From Anthoceros angustus (Eukaryota > Streptophyta > Anthocerotopsida > Anthocerotales > Anthocerotaceae), in the NCBI GenBank assembly GCA_010909165.1, contig VJWM01000227.1, positions 186,001 to 250,000 of the forward strand: a DNA stretch of 64,000 bases, in the 5' to 3' direction. Made by a program: the position numbers and the translations under genes. The notes below the pieces were generated by a model. It was not told the origin of the DNA. It did not search any database and saw only the letters and a list, made by a program, of their open reading frames with translations. Shown piece by piece: positions 10,278-26,700 of this stretch (within the stretch, counting starts at the first letter, position 1; each line of letters opens with the position of its first letter).

Positions 10278-12302
10278 ATGGAGCTCACAGTCTCCGGCTG
10301 CAGACCCGCACCGGGAGCGGTACCGGGGCTGGGCCTGCTCCGGGACTGCAGCACCTCGCAGACTGCGTCTTCGTTCCTGTGGGCGGGAACCCGCAGTGGC
10401 TGGCGGGGGAGGCTGTGGACCGGGGGATCCGCGGAGAGGGGATTGCGGTGCAGCGGCAGGCGGAAATTTGCGGTGCTTGCTGCCGGCGGAGGGACGGAGC
10501 AGGAGCAGGAGCAGGAGCAGGGGGAGCAGGCCAGGCCCAGGCAGTCTAGCAATGTGGGCTCTGCAGGGCCCCGCAGGCCCAGCCCCTTGTCGCTGGAGGA
10601 CAAGGAGAGGCGGACTAGGATGGAGGACGAGCTCAAGGATTCCCGGAATTTCATCGACTTTCTTGCGCCCAGGCCGCTCCGCAGGTGGGCGATGGTGCTC
10701 TTTATTGGGCAGTGGCTTTGTGTGATTTTGGACCGAAGGTGCCTGATGGGTTGGTTTCATGTACTGGGAATGGCAGGATACTGTTCGCGTTCGGCGGTGC
10801 ATCTTGCGTCGTCGGATTCTTCATTTCCGTGTCTCAGCTTCTGGCCAACCCGAGCTTTGAGGTTTGGTGGATGATGAATACGTTGGTTGGCTGTCATTTG
10901 GGTAGTGGAATTTTGCCATCTGGGCTGAATTGTGGGGTGCCGTATAATGCAGGCGGCGAATGGCGGGTCCAGTAATGTGGCCATCAATCTGCTGGGGGCT
11001 ATAGGGTTCGGCAGCCTTTACGTGTGGGAAGGAATTCAGGTTGGATGTGGTTGGGATATTGTGAGCTTGTGTCGGCAATGCCTTGCATGAATGAGTGACT
11101 CTGACTTTGTTCGTAAGCTGTAGGCTGAAGCTCAGAAAACCAGGAGGAAGAAAGTGCGAGAAGCTCAAATCAGAAGGGGTGACAGGTGTGACGAGCATGT
11201 GTTTTCAATGGGGAATCATGAATTGTGTCTCTTTGACCTGTGTGTCACGGAAAGTGACGTTTGTGTGCATGTCCAGAGAAGTCTACACGAATGAGAGTGG
11301 TGAAACAATGTCAAGGCTGAAGCCTGTGGACGACGAGTGGATAATCAGACGGCTTGATCGATGGGGGGCTCAAGATGGTCTCCCTCAAGTTGGCCCAAAG
11401 GTTTGATGACGCTTTGACCTTGAAATCAAGGTTATGAAGAAGATTCCATGTTCAGGGCTGGGATTGATGAGGTTGTGTTGTCCTGCAGAAGGGAGCACTG
11501 CTGCAGGACTTGATAAGGCAGCGGGCACCCAAAACGATTGTGGAGGTGAGACCTTGGCATACAGAACCTCCTGAGTGCTGATTTATAGACCTTGGGGCTT
11601 GAAGCTGTGTGTTGTACTAATGCGGTGCTTTCTTATCTGCGTTTGCTTGTGCTGATCTGAACGTGCTGCTTGAAGTCATGAAATGTAGGTTGGAACCTTC
11701 ACTGGATACTCTGCAATCAAGATGGCTCAGGCGTCACTACCGTCATCCAAAATCATTTCCTTTGAGAAGGACTTGAAATGGGTAGCCGTTGCAAAACGGT
11801 ATACTTCTCTACACTAAAATGCAATCTCGAACCAAAGCAACAGTCTGCTGCGACAGCCACTGACGTTGTTGCTTCTGACAACAGGTTCATCTCCCAAGCA
11901 AAGCTGAGCAAGAAGGTGGATGTGAGGTGGGGAGATGCTGTGCAGCAGCTGCAGAAATTCGATGGCAAGATTGACTTCCTCTTCCTGGACGCCGTGCCCT
12001 CGGAGTACATAGACTACCTCAAGGCAGCCGAGCCTCACCTCTCGGAAGGTGCTCTCATCGTTGCTGACAATGCAGGTAAGTCTACATTCCTGACTAGCAG
12101 CTGCATGGATCACGGCATCACCCTCATCCTGCAAGCAGTAACCCAATGCTTCCTACTCGCAGGCCTGTACAGTTCACAAATGCAGCCCTATCTGGACTAC
12201 GTCCAGACTGGCGGTAAGTACGAAAGTCGATACCTTGCCTCCACACTCGAATACAGAGACGATGTGTCCGATGGGCTGGAGGTCAGCACTAGGTTGGGCT
12301 AA
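10278..12302 (+). CDS. Plastid-type, membrane-anchored SAM-dependent O-methyltransferase (COMT-like)
   Basis: Nine exons with consistent phases: 10278-10684, 10777-10861, 10953-11039, 11124-11185, 11277-11400, 11489-11545, 11689-11798, 11885-12075 and 12163-12302, giving 420 residues. Residues 1-90 are rich in Ser, Arg, Gly and Ala with few acids, like a transit peptide, then a Gln/Glu repeat. Residues 136-165 (I-L-F-A-F-G-G-A-S-C-V-V-G-F-F) and about 170-190 are two hydrophobic segments. The catalytic part is a class I methyltransferase resembling catechol O-methyltransferase: an L-P-Q-V-G-P-K-K-G lead-in, motif I E-V-G-T-F-T-G-Y-S-A near 274, an acidic strand end I-I-S-F-E-K-D, and metal/substrate region F-L-F-L-D-A-V followed by A-L-I-V-A-D-N-A-G. 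The acceptor substrate is unknown. Location in a plastid membrane is inferred from the N terminus. Confidence 0.85.
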
Positions 12303-12957
12303 CGTTGATAACGTCGTCAGGGAAGCATGATTCTTCCAATTTAACACTGTTACTTCTTCCTACCTAACCTGTATATCTTACATCTACAAGTCTTGTGTCA
12401 CCACTTTTTCTTCTCCTCGTGCATGTTTCCTCTTTAAAGTTGAGAGCCGGCTTGCGTGATCTCCTTCCGGTGAAGGTGTGTGGCGTGATGTCCAGTGGCA
12501 GTGACAGCCGGTGAAAATATCATGGCTCGGCAAAGCGGTGGCAGATGCCCGCAACTAAGACGTCTTTTGTAACTTTGCTCCGCGTCATTTGGGGCGCCAT
12601 GGTGTTTGTTGGAGATGCCTGGTTTTGGTTGTTTGTGTTTGTCTCATGTACATATGTCAGCTTGAATTTGCGCAAGCTTTAAACAATCCCTTTCTACTTT
12701 CCACAGCATTTCTGTGTGCCGGTCAGCTGGATCTGCCTGCCGTGATGTGAACCTTACATATTTATGAGATTTGCTGCAAAGTACAAGGTGCAACTATGCA
12801 TTTCAACTAGCAACTGTGCCTTCGATCTTGTGATCCAGTCAATTCCCGACGCTGCAATTCCGTAAGTTCTGAGATGGTGTTGATCCACTGTTCCCCTTTG
12901 GCCCACGGAGATGCCAGTTCGTTGAGTGGATGAAAAGTAGCAGAACTGCCCACGAAA
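12303..12957. other. Intergenic: OMT 3' UTR to FAAH promoter
   Basis: No gene or RNA recognised in this 655-bp gap between two genes on the same strand. Confidence 0.5.
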
Positions 12958-15900
12958 ATGCCGTTCAAGGTTCACCTGTTTCCAGTGGAGCAAGTCGCAG
13001 ATAGGCACTTGGAGTATGTGCCAACTGAATTGAGTGGTGAGATGCATAAATTTCCTGCTTCTCATGCTGCGCAGGAAGCACGTTCTGTACCCACAGATCT
13101 GTTAAATTCGAATTGGCCCAAGAATGTTGTGCTATTTTCCTTTGCATTGAGAAGGCAGTCTCTCCGATGCAGGTCCCAGGCTCCATGGATTCCGACTCGG
13201 ACTTTTTCGATGGCTCGCAGAGAGCCGGCTGTTCGGGAGTCTGCTGCTTTCGCACATCAAAGACAAAAACAACTTTCAGCAGGTAGTCTCACGTTTTTTT
13301 GTCTTCTCCGCTCATGTCGGTGTAGCATTCGGTGCTGACTTTGAGACGTTGCTGGATAGACGCTATCACATACAGCCATCCCTGACGCGCCTATGTTTCT
13401 GCCTGAATTTCCGTCTGAAGGTTAGATTGCTCTTGACATTGCTGTTCTAGTACGATTCTCGCACTTTGCCTGAAAGGGTCCATGTAGCCGTCACACTGTG
13501 CGTAGAATTTCAATTCTGGTCCTGGACTCTGGAGTCATCACTGCGTTCAATTCCAGTTGGCTTGCGCATGCAGTGCTGGAGGTGCCACCGGAGAACGGTA
13601 CGGTCCTGTGCCAGTCCACCTGCGAGCCTTCCGTCCGTGTGGCATCAGCTCTACTGTGCCTCCCCCTTGGATCGGAGAACGAGTACCCTTTCTCCTACTG
13701 GAAAATTCGGGACTATGCGGACGCATACAGGACCAAGAGCATCACCCCCTCTGAGGTGAAGCTACCGTGTGCAAGCTACAGGCATTTTGTGCATGGTATA
13801 GGCTTTAGGACAACCCTTGAACGTGGTGACCATCCTGGTTGGCAGGTTGCAGAACGTTTCATCAAAGCCTGTGAGAAATCCCAGACAAGGCACCCCCCTA
13901 TGTCATTCTTCATCAACACGGATGCATATGACGTACGCCAACAAGCCGCAGCATCATCGGAACGCTTTGCTGCAGGTATCTGTATAGCTTTGTTGCAGGC
14001 TAGCCTGCTTGTGTTGGACAGATCATGCGTTGTGTGACACAACATTGGCATCTTCAACTAGTCTTGAAGCTAGTAACAGTGTCCATGCTGACTGCCAGCC
14101 TGCTCGACTCAAACTTGTCTACAGGCAAGCCCTTGTCAATACTGGATGGGGTACTGATTGCAGTGAAGGACGATATTGATTGTCTCCCATATCCAACCAC
14201 AGGCAAGCCTTGACTGGTTTTGTACGCCACTTGCTTGGAAGAATGTCGACAGCGGCCACTGACCTAGTTTGTTTCCTTCCTCTTACAGGGGGAAGCAAAT
14301 GGCTACAGAAGGTCAGAGCTGTTACAGAGGATGCTGTCTGTGTTGCAAGATTGCGAAAATGTGGGATGATCTTCGTGGGAAAGACCAATATGAACGAGCT
14401 TGGTCTAGGAGTGAATGGCAACAACCCACATTATGGGTGAGAGTCTTCACCACCTGTAATCTGGTTCTGTTTTGGTCATTTCAATCAGATACAGCATGCC
14501 TGGTTCTGATTGCGAACAAATGTAACTAGCCACACTTTTCCCTTTGACGTACCTTTGTCTTTTTGTGAGCAGGGTGGTGAGGAATCCTTATAATGTCCAA
14601 TGCTACAGCGGGGGTTCAGCTGCTGGGTCCATTGGAGTTGTGTCCTCCGGGCTCTGCCCCGTGGCTCTTGGAACCGATGGTGGAGGTTAACCACCTTCAA
14701 CTCTCCCATCCATTGGCTGTCATCTGAAAAGGATCCTGTCGGCTATATCCTTCCAAGTGGCTTGTATATTGTAGGCTCTATGCGTATACCAGCTTCACTT
14801 TGTGGGGTGGTGGGTCTCAAAACAACCTTTGGCCGAACAACTCTTGCTGGGTAAGGTACTGCTTCTCATTCAATCGGGGGATTCTACTCTGCTGAACTAA
14901 TGCCCTCGACTCATAAAATGCAGAGTTCTCTCGCTTGGGTGGACATTGGAGGTCGTATGCCCATCTGGAACAACGGTGGAAGACACATTACTTGTGTAAG
15001 TAGATGCTGTTTACTTATTTTTGAATATATCTGTGGGTGAGTGAGTACTGCTCCCGTTCTTATTGTGAATCTCAGGAATCTGATGTAGCTTTATATCTGT
15101 TCGATTCAGTTATGCAGGAATGCTTGGTTGTCACCCGCAAGATGTGTATGTGTCCCCTCGGGTGAGTTTCAGTGTATTGTTCAAGTGGTTCAGGGGAGGC
15201 GGCTTCCTACCCATAGCTTACTTGGAAATTCCTAAATCTTGCTTATCTGTGAGCTGTGCCTGTGAAGGTACCACCTTCGTTCCCAATGTTGGAAGGTGCC
15301 CGAGATTTCAAAGATTTCCCATCTGTCGTCGGAAAATTGAGGATAGGCAAATACTCAGCAGTAAGGACCACCGAGTCCATGTCTGCAAGATGTTTCAGCT
15401 TCGGCTGTGTTGTGTAGGCACGAGCAGCTCTTCGATTTGTCTCACTTGTATGCCTAAAGCATCGTTTTGTGGTCAATGTACTCAGTGGTTCAACCATGTG
15501 AAGAGCAACGATATTATAGAAGCATGTGACTATGCTCTCAAGCTGTTAGTAGGGACATACGGGAACGAGGTAATAATCAATGCTGTTTGAGCTGCTTTGC
15601 ACTCTATACACCAACTGTTTCCTAATGTGCATGACTTGTTCAGATCAAGGAGATAGTTCTTCCAGAGTTGGATGAATTGCGGATTGGTTACTTAGCTACC
15701 TTCGGTTCCGAGCTTGCAACAGCCCTCAATGCGGACTATGAGAATGGGCAAGTACCTTCCCACCTCGAGCTCGTATGAACACCGTGGAATTGTTTCACGG
15801 GCTGACCTCTCCTTCTCTTATTATCAGTTACAAGACAGAGCTGTGTTGTGAAGTGCGAGGGAATTTGGCACTCTTCAGAACATTCACTTCTCGTGATTAT

Positions 15901-16875
15901 CTAGCAGCACAGCGTCTGAGGTAACTACATATGCAGCACCTCCTTCCTCCACTTTCCCAACACCCAGGATGAGTTCACGATGAATATGCGTACCGCAGCT
16001 GCTAACGACCATGCGCTACAGACGAAGGGTCATGTACCATCACATGGAGGCATTCAAAACTGTGGATGTCATCGTAACACCCACCACGGGGTAAGGTGCT
16101 GAGAGGAAGCCCATTGCAAGGTGCATTTTCTAGATACACTTGTCTAGTGCATCTATCTAGAGAAACCGGATATTGAAGCCGTCATGAAACATGGTCAAAT
16201 TGGTTATTTGCTGCAAGATCCTGACACGGATATGCTTGTCCAGAATGACGGCACCAATTATCCCAGCCAACGCTCTATCCAAAGGCGAGAGTGACCTCGA
16301 GGTTACCGGTCCGTGTCTTCCTTTGTCATGCTTTGTTCTGGTTCGGACTGTCCTTCCATTTTGTTTGCAATCCGCAGCGAAGCTTGTGTTGGAAACTTTG
16401 CAGGTTGCCTTATGCGTTTTCTTCCTGGACCCAACTTCATTGGGCTCCCAGCCATCAGTGTCCCTGTAAGCTTCCCCCATCTTTCGCTCAATCACCCATA
16501 AAGTTTTCTGTAAGCTTCCTTCCTCAAGTCTCAGTTTTTTCGTCTGGGTCCCCCATTTTGCAGGTGGGTCAAGATGCAGAAGGGTTGCCCATCGGCCTTC
16601 AGCTCATCGGACGGCCATGGTCCGAAGCAACACTGCTCCGTTTAGCTTCAGCACTGGAGGTAAGACACATACATAAATGCCCATGTCACTCTCACATTGT
16701 TGAGTTGGGTTGGGCTAGGCTGTGCTGGGGTGGGCTGGGCTGGGCTGGGCTGGGCTGGTGAGCTGACACTCTATGGATGTTGCAGAGACTGTTTCTGCCT
16801 GCTAGGAAGAAACCGACTGTGTTCTTCGACATCCTCAAGAAGCAAGGACGGCAGGGAGGAGGCAGTGGCCCTTGA
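12958..16875 (+). CDS. FAAH: Fatty acid amide hydrolase (amidase-signature serine hydrolase)
   Basis: Twenty exons: 12958-13036, 13173-13282, 13360-13420, 13574-13755, 13846-13975, 14125-14202, 14289-14436, 14573-14685, 14775-14850, 14924-14995, 15110-15161, 15268-15360, 15486-15569, 15644-15747, 15828-15920, 16022-16090, 16244-16308, 16404-16465, 16564-16659 and 16786-16875. Phases close throughout and give 618 residues (Arabidopsis FAAH is 607). The amidase-signature triad is visible: Lys202 in A-V-K-D-D-I-D, cis-Ser278 in Y-S-G-G-S-A-A-G-S and nucleophile Ser302 in D-G-G-G-S-M-R-I-P. Their spacing equals that reported for Arabidopsis FAAH (K205, S281, S305). The enzyme hydrolyses N-acylethanolamines and related acyl amides, ending this lipid signal at membranes. 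Introns 6 and 14 use GC donors. The C terminus adds a Gly-rich tail. There is no sign of decay. Confidence 0.95.
16702..16758. repeat. GGGCT microsatellite in FAAH intron 19
   Basis: Tandem GGGCT/GGGTT units fill most of the last intron of the hydrolase gene, just before its final acceptor at 16784-16785. Confidence 0.85.
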
Positions 16876-19800
16876 GACATGGACATGAGGATATACACGA
16901 GTAGGGAGATAGTGTGATGTGGCTGTGTCCCAATCACAAATAGTGTATGTTGGAAGCAGCAAGCTGCAAGATTCTTTAATGGAAGGAAAGGAAATGATTA
17001 TTCTCCCCCTTTGGCAGCACCCCACTTTGGAGCACAGGTGCGGGTGATGGAGGCAGGACGAAGAGCATGAGCAGGCATGCGAACTTCTCGTGGTGCCGGG
17101 TCAGTGCATGCTCCCACCGTTGGATTTCACAGGCATTGGGTGTGCGGGGAGCGGGAGCGGCACCAACTGACCGGCTGGCCTTCCACCCGGCAGCATGCTG
17201 ATGCGATGTGATGTGGCGTGCCTTGCAACTTGTGCAACTTCAAAATCACAAGCAGCGTACAGGGCGAGGGCGGGAAGTTGGGGCGGAAAGCGACCCTGGA
17301 AAGCAGTGGAGCGGAGCGAAGTACGAGGAGAGCTGGCTAGATGCCCTGTCCCACTCCGCACCGCAGTATATTCACTCCGGCCCCGCTGGGAAAGGAGCTC
17401 AAATCAAAAGCGGTGGGAAAGGAAATCAACCCAAAAGCGCTAGGAAAGGAAGGAATGAGGAAGAAAAACAAATCTGTGATGCAAACCAAACCGGTAGCGA
17501 ATGTCTGGTCCACAGCCTTCCCCGAGCTGCTGCAAGAAAGGCGGCACTGCCAGCAAGCAAGCTGCAAGCAGCATCGGTACGAAGAAAGATGTGACATTAT
17601 TTACAACTAAACTGGCCAGCAGCAAGCCAGACTAGAGAGGACGGTGGTGCAGCTGGGTTGAATCTTCTGGCAACGTGAAAGCAGGACACATGGTTGGTCG
17701 GTTGCCTCTGCTTCCATTCCACCTCCCAGCCTGCCTTGCTTGTCATCCGTTTAGCAGGGCCAGCCACTTGTCGCCTGCTGCCGCTGAGACAAGTTTTGCA
17801 AGCTGGATGATGAACCAGGTGGGGAATCTAATGGCACCCCGAACCCCAAGACACACAACGGGCAGCAGGCCCGCAGCCAGGTGTGTAGTGTTGGTGTGCG
17901 CAAGGCTCTAGATCAAGCGTCCCATCTCTCATGTGCCATCCTTAATCTTGCAAGACGCCTCCCCTTGTTTGGCTCCAGGGAAACGGACACATGGGTGGTT
18001 GCAATCCTCTCCTCTCCTTCTCATCTCCTCCTCTCTCCATGGCAGCCCACAAATCCCCCCTCACCATGCCACGCACTTGGCACCATTGCTGGCCTGCCGC
18101 TCTCATGTCGATAAAGAAATAACCCATATCGTCCGCCTGACGTGTGTGTCCTCGACTACCCTCCCCACCTACATCACCTACTGCACCCGGCGCGCTCGAC
18201 CTCCCCCCTCCCGCATCTGCCACGCTCGGCCGTGCTTTCTGCGAACCGGCGGTCACTCTTAGGCGAGGACCAGGAATCCTCCCACCCAGAACGGCCTCCT
18301 GGCGCACCGCACGGCCAGCCACTGTATGTAGCGAGCCGCGTTTCTCCTCATGCATGTGTGTATGTGTCTCATGTTCCTTTGCCATCGATCTCGCCAAAGG
18401 AACGCGGTAGGTATACATCGTGGATACGGCTCGGCCTGGAAGATACGTAGATATTTTCCGATATATGTTCATATGTAGAATCCAGGTGACCGGGCCAGCC
18501 GGTGTCCGGGCCCACCACCGGCGTGCACGGTTAGGTTGACTGGAGGGAGGTCAGGGTGGCGACCACGTGGCCAGTCGGTGGCCCAATTCTTCGACGGCGC
18601 CTCGCGCGACCCGCTCGCCCACTCGCAGAGCTCGTTTGTACCGGACCTTAGGCCGCGCCTTCTCAGCCATTCATTTCTCACGTTCCTCTCGCTCCTAATA
18701 ACGAGCGCGTTTTTTAGGCGGCGTTTAAGTTGGAGTAATAAATGTGCATGTTATGGAATATTCGCGGCCTCAGATATTAAGGTGCCAAAAACGACAAAAT
18801 GGAGAAGGAGGAGAAGGAGAAGTGTATTATAGTCCACCGAGGAGGCGGTTAGAGACACATTCCTGCTGGAGGTCGGGAACTGTGTGTAGGTAACTAGACT
18901 AGACTAGGTACACATATCTCGCAGCACCGGAAGACCTCGAGGCTGGCCGACGAAAATATCCGAGCCGGGGGCTCCGTGACCGGCGGGTCCGGTGGGGCTC
19001 CGGTGCCGCCTCCGCCACGTGCCGGTGGCGGCCGAAATATCCACAGCCAAGCCTGCCGCTTTCTACCTCATGTCGGAGATAAGGTTGACGCCTTTGGCTG
19101 TTGCCGTTTTACCTCACCGCATGCGCGTCCTTGACGAATGGGACGCCGGCTACCGGAAGCAGGCGGTGGGTTTTGGCGGGAGCGCGCGCTTACCGGCTAT
19201 GGCCGGGAGGGCCGATCCGGTGCCCCGCGCACGCCGCCTCCGATGCATGGGAGCCTCCTGACAGGTCGACGTGGCGCGCTCATCTCGGAGGGGCGGGCGA
19301 ATCCGGCGTAACGCGCCGGGCGGTTTCGCCGCCCTTTTTCTAGTGGATTTGTTGAATTACTGCCAGCCGCATGTCTATCTGTTGCTGCGTCCAACGCCGT
19401 TGCTGCCGCTGCATTTGCCGCTGCCGCTGGCTGCCTCCGAGCTCTGCTGATCGCATCGTCCTGTTGCGGAGGGGAAATTCTGGCCTTCTTCCTCGGCTGC
19501 CTGCTGAATTTGGCGGAGCGTGAGGATTCCAGGCGCCCGGGGCAAGAGTTGCAGGATTGTGGCTCCAGTTTGCCAGACAGGGCAGGTGCGGTGTGGAGTG
19601 GAGTGGAGTGGAGTGGAGTGAGAGGAGTAGTGGGGTAGAGTTCAGTGAAGTGGAGCATGTAGGCTGGCTGTAGTTGTGACTTGAGCTAAACCTTGGGAGA
19701 CACCGACCCTGCTCCTGCCTGCGACGCGTGTGTGTGTGTGCTCCGGCTTCTTTCTGTCCGTCTTGGTGAAAAGAGGACGCGAGCCTTGCACTTTATGCCG

Positions 19801-20365
19801 CGGCAGTGAGGAGGAGGCCTGTGGTCTGGTTGCGAGATTGGTAGATCGTGAGCCCGGCGGATCCTTTGTGATGTAGTGTGCGCACGCTGGTGTTGGCGAA
19901 TGACAAGGAACGCACTGTTGTAGCATCTTACTGTAGTGGAATTGCTGTAGCGGCTTTGGCGGGCTCGTTCGGGAGCTTGATGTTCTCGAGATCAGGATGG
20001 AACACCTGGAATTATTGCCTTAAGGAGGTAGGACACATCGGGGACGTAGCACAGATTGCAAGATAGCGCTGATTGGAAGTAAGGACGGATTGGGGGAATC
20101 GGCCCACTGTCGACGGCATGATGCTCCGCAGGTGCTAACAGTGGATCCCAGTGGTGGACGGGGTGAGTGCACTGTGTTGAGTGAGGGGGTGGTGCACTCT
20201 AGATGGTGGACATGTGTGTCAGGTGTTGACAAGAGCCGGTTGCTTTGCGGCAGTGTTTGGTCGGAGTGCTCCTCCTCATGCGGCGGACGTGGTAGCTAGC
20301 TGCTACCACCCCGGTTCGGCCTCGGGGGCTCGGCAGCTTCAGCGGGAAGCCGCATCCCTCTGACG
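16876..20365. other. Gene-poor intergenic region of about 3.5 kb
   Basis: No protein family or RNA gene was recognised on either strand. It contains the FAAH 3' flank, a stretch of GC-rich sequence with short ORFs of low-complexity composition, a GGAGT microsatellite and the upstream region of the beta-amylase gene. Non-coding RNA or a fast-evolving short gene cannot be excluded. Confidence 0.5.
19594..19622. repeat. GGAGT microsatellite
   Basis: Five to six tandem GGAGT units. Confidence 0.85.
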
Positions 20366-23391
<3,026 letters not shown>

Positions 23392-23741
23392 CAAAAAGGG
23401 GGGCAGAGAATCCCCATTTTTCAAGTCTAGCTATTGAAGGTCCCCGTCTTGTACTCTATCTGCATTGATTTAAGGAGGAGTTGCTCCCAGTATGTTTTCC
23501 TCTGCTATGATCTAGCCTACTGAAAGCCTGCAGGCTAGTCCACCTGATACTGTACTTCCTGGTGTCTCTACATTTTTCTGTCAACCAAGTTGTAGGCTAG
23601 AGACGGGCCAGTTCAGTAAATTTGTCGAAACATATTGTATATAATTGTGAGATGTAGACCTTTCTTTGTGACTTGAATTTCTCTAGGCTTCGTCAGCCGC
23701 TGAGGATACAAGCCAGAACTCGAGTTGTTGCACAGTGGCTT

Positions 23742-26700
23742 CTAGATCGCGTAAACTTTCCTCTCGTGGCCTCCGTTGCCTCGTCTTGTGACTCTTGTCG
23801 ACGCCTCTGCCTTCGCTTCCTCTCTTTCAAACTCAGCAATCTCGGTTTGGGCGTACTTCGTCAAGCTTTCATCGGTGCCAAGCACTCCGTCACTCCATTC
23901 ATCTTGCTGAGCTGTTCCTATGCCGCCACGTTTTACCTCCAGAGACTGTAATTTGTCAAGCAGAGCACTCTCTCTTCTTATGCTGTTCTTTCTGAACTGC
24001 TCGAACTTTCTCGTGACGTCATCGTCGGCCGCACAATCTGACCCCAGGTCCAATGCACAGCTGCCTTGCTTACAACCCAAAATACATCCGTCACTCGTTG
24101 AATGACCCTTAGGACTCTGCCTTGTACTGTATTTGAGGTTTTTTAGCTGTGTGTGGAACACAAACGGCTTGGGTATGGTGTACTGCCTAGCAGGGAAAGC
24201 GTATGCCTGGAACAAAACCAGGAAAACGTTCATGTCTCACGCCTCGCTTTGATGCATTTATGCATGGACGGCTCTCTCCGAAAGATAGCAACCCAAGAAG
24301 TAAGTCAGAGAAAGGGACCCACTTGTGTCATGAAAAGCTTTTTCTCCAGCTCGTCTTGCTCCCGCTTCATTTGCTTTGCTATGCGCTGAAGTTCCAGGTG
24401 CCTCTCCAACCCCTTGATTACCACAAACCTTCTCCTGCTTCGAGGTGCAGAGTTGATTATAGGTTGGAATGTGCATTCTCGGACTTCCTGCAACTCCTTC
24501 AATACCCTCGCGAGCCTCTGCCTCCTGGCTTTCTCCTGATAAACGATGGGGTAAATGTGAGTCTGTATACCTGACTCCTTTGACTGAGTTATTCAATTTT
24601 TCACCGGCCGCAACTGAGAACAGAGGCATGCCTCTCTGTGGCAATGTCGTCGCAGACGAACCATCTCCATGGTTTTCCTGTCTTTGATAACCCGCAGAGA
24701 CGTAGGATTCATCTACGAGGGATGCACATGTGAGCTACACAGCACAAGATGCACCTCTGCACAAGTTCCACGTCGAGGACAGCACATACATTCATGCTTC
24801 TCCGTCTGGTGGAAGTAGAGGCTGCGAACCTGAGGTTGGAATGAGAACTTTTCATCGAAAGCTGCTTTTGCAGCTAACATCAGTCCTGCTTTCTTCCTTG
24901 TGGCTTTTTCATTCTGCAACCATTGCCCAAAACTGCATGTCATCCACTTCTACAATATTGAAATGACTGATTCACAACTACTCTCTCCGTGACTACATGC
25001 AAGAAACAGGATTCAAGTAGGATACAAAAGCCTTGACGCATGGCCCAAAACATACCTTGTGCAGCAAGTCAATGCTAGGTTGTCTCCCTAGGAGTCGAGA
25101 GACCTCGTCAATCTCTGGACGATATTTGAACTTTGAATCCACAGCATCCTGCTTGTAACCAGAAGCACATCAAAACTCCTCGAATGAGAAAAAAGCACTT
25201 TTCAGCAACTTTGTGCATGCAAGTATCAGCACGATCAATCTCCACCACCTTCAACACAATTTTCTATGATACTCTGTTCTCTCGGTTTCTGCACTCGTGC
25301 CTGCAACATCGCCCGTAAATATACATGCATCTAAGCACAGGTGGCAAAGAAATGCATATGCCCTTGCCCTGATGTCCTTGCTCTGACCTAGAGAAGTGAA
25401 ATGAAACCTGGTGACAAACAAACACCCAGCAAAAGTACGGATCTCACAGCTATTGTCTGCAGGTGTTGGTCATGGTTTTCCTTATCACGAACAGACAGCC
25501 TTTCCCACCTTTGAGTAGGACCTTCTCCCATCATATGTAGATGATTTGTTGATTTTCTGAGAATAGCATCACAATCACTTATTTTTGGAGTGAAGGTTGC
25601 ATCTATGGGAATCTGTTCCTTTTCCTTCACCTTCTGTTTGCCCATGTGTCCAAACAAGTTACTCGTGTATGAGAGACAGCTGAGGTTCTTATGCTCTTGA
25701 GAGACTACAGAGAAGTTCATTCACTTAGGAGTTCCTAATCAGCTGACCTACCTTGTCATGACTCTCTACAAATCTTCGCTGCCGAGAAAAGAAATCTGGG
25801 CAAGAGCCATACTCCTTAGATTTCCCGACAATTTCGTTCGTGTTCTTGTTGATAACTGGGGCAAATGTGCATTGATATTTCCCATTCGTATAACATTCCT
25901 GATGTACAGAAATCAAAGCAAATTTGGTACTGCCGCGCAATACTAGGGTGAGAAAGTGATGAGGAGGACACTTACCCCTTTGTGGCTTTTGCACTCTTCA
26001 TGCACAGAAGGCCGTACATCTCGTAAAAGACGATCTTGGAAGGTTATGTGCCGATACCCTCGCTGCAGTATTACAAGGGACCGCCACAATGCAGCCAAGA
26101 TCAGGCCAAGAACCTATTCCTGATAGGCCTCGAGGCTCTAATGTTGTTACAACGGAGCATCCCGGACCACCAATGGTCAGCCGAGTGTTTGAAGCTTCCA
26201 CACAGCACAAACCTGCTTAAACAGTCGAATTGATCTTCGGTTGATCTGAGGCCGAAATGTACACCCAGCTGCAATGTCAGTTCTTTTCCTCATGAGCTCC
26301 AGTCGTTCCATTCTCCTTAGCTAAGTGAGATTCACATGGCTTGCTTCAGTCGATGGTTGATACGAAGGGAGTGAAATTTTATTTTTAGTTTAGTCCAAGA
26401 GAAGTTGGGACCTGCCAGTCCTCTGTTCGCTCGTGTATAGGTTGGTAAGGGACATGATCATACTCCGTGTTTGTTTGTGGCCAGAATGAGAGCATGTCCA
26501 TTGCCTCTTTCTCGTTTACCATTCTAGCCTGCAAGATGCAGACTCCTTTCAGTCAATGGAAGACAACAATGTCCAAAGCGCATGTCTCGGTATACATGCA
26601 CAATAAGCAACAACTTTCTTACTCGTTTTCTTTCTTCCATGCGCTTTTGCAAGTTTCCAGCCCTCTCCAGCATTGGCCTGGGACTTCCTATTCCCCCTCT

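Noticed and set aside
16876-20365. Several 60-170 codon ORFs in the gap before beta-amylase
   Set aside because: They overlap each other on both strands, have no motif and no plausible splice structure.
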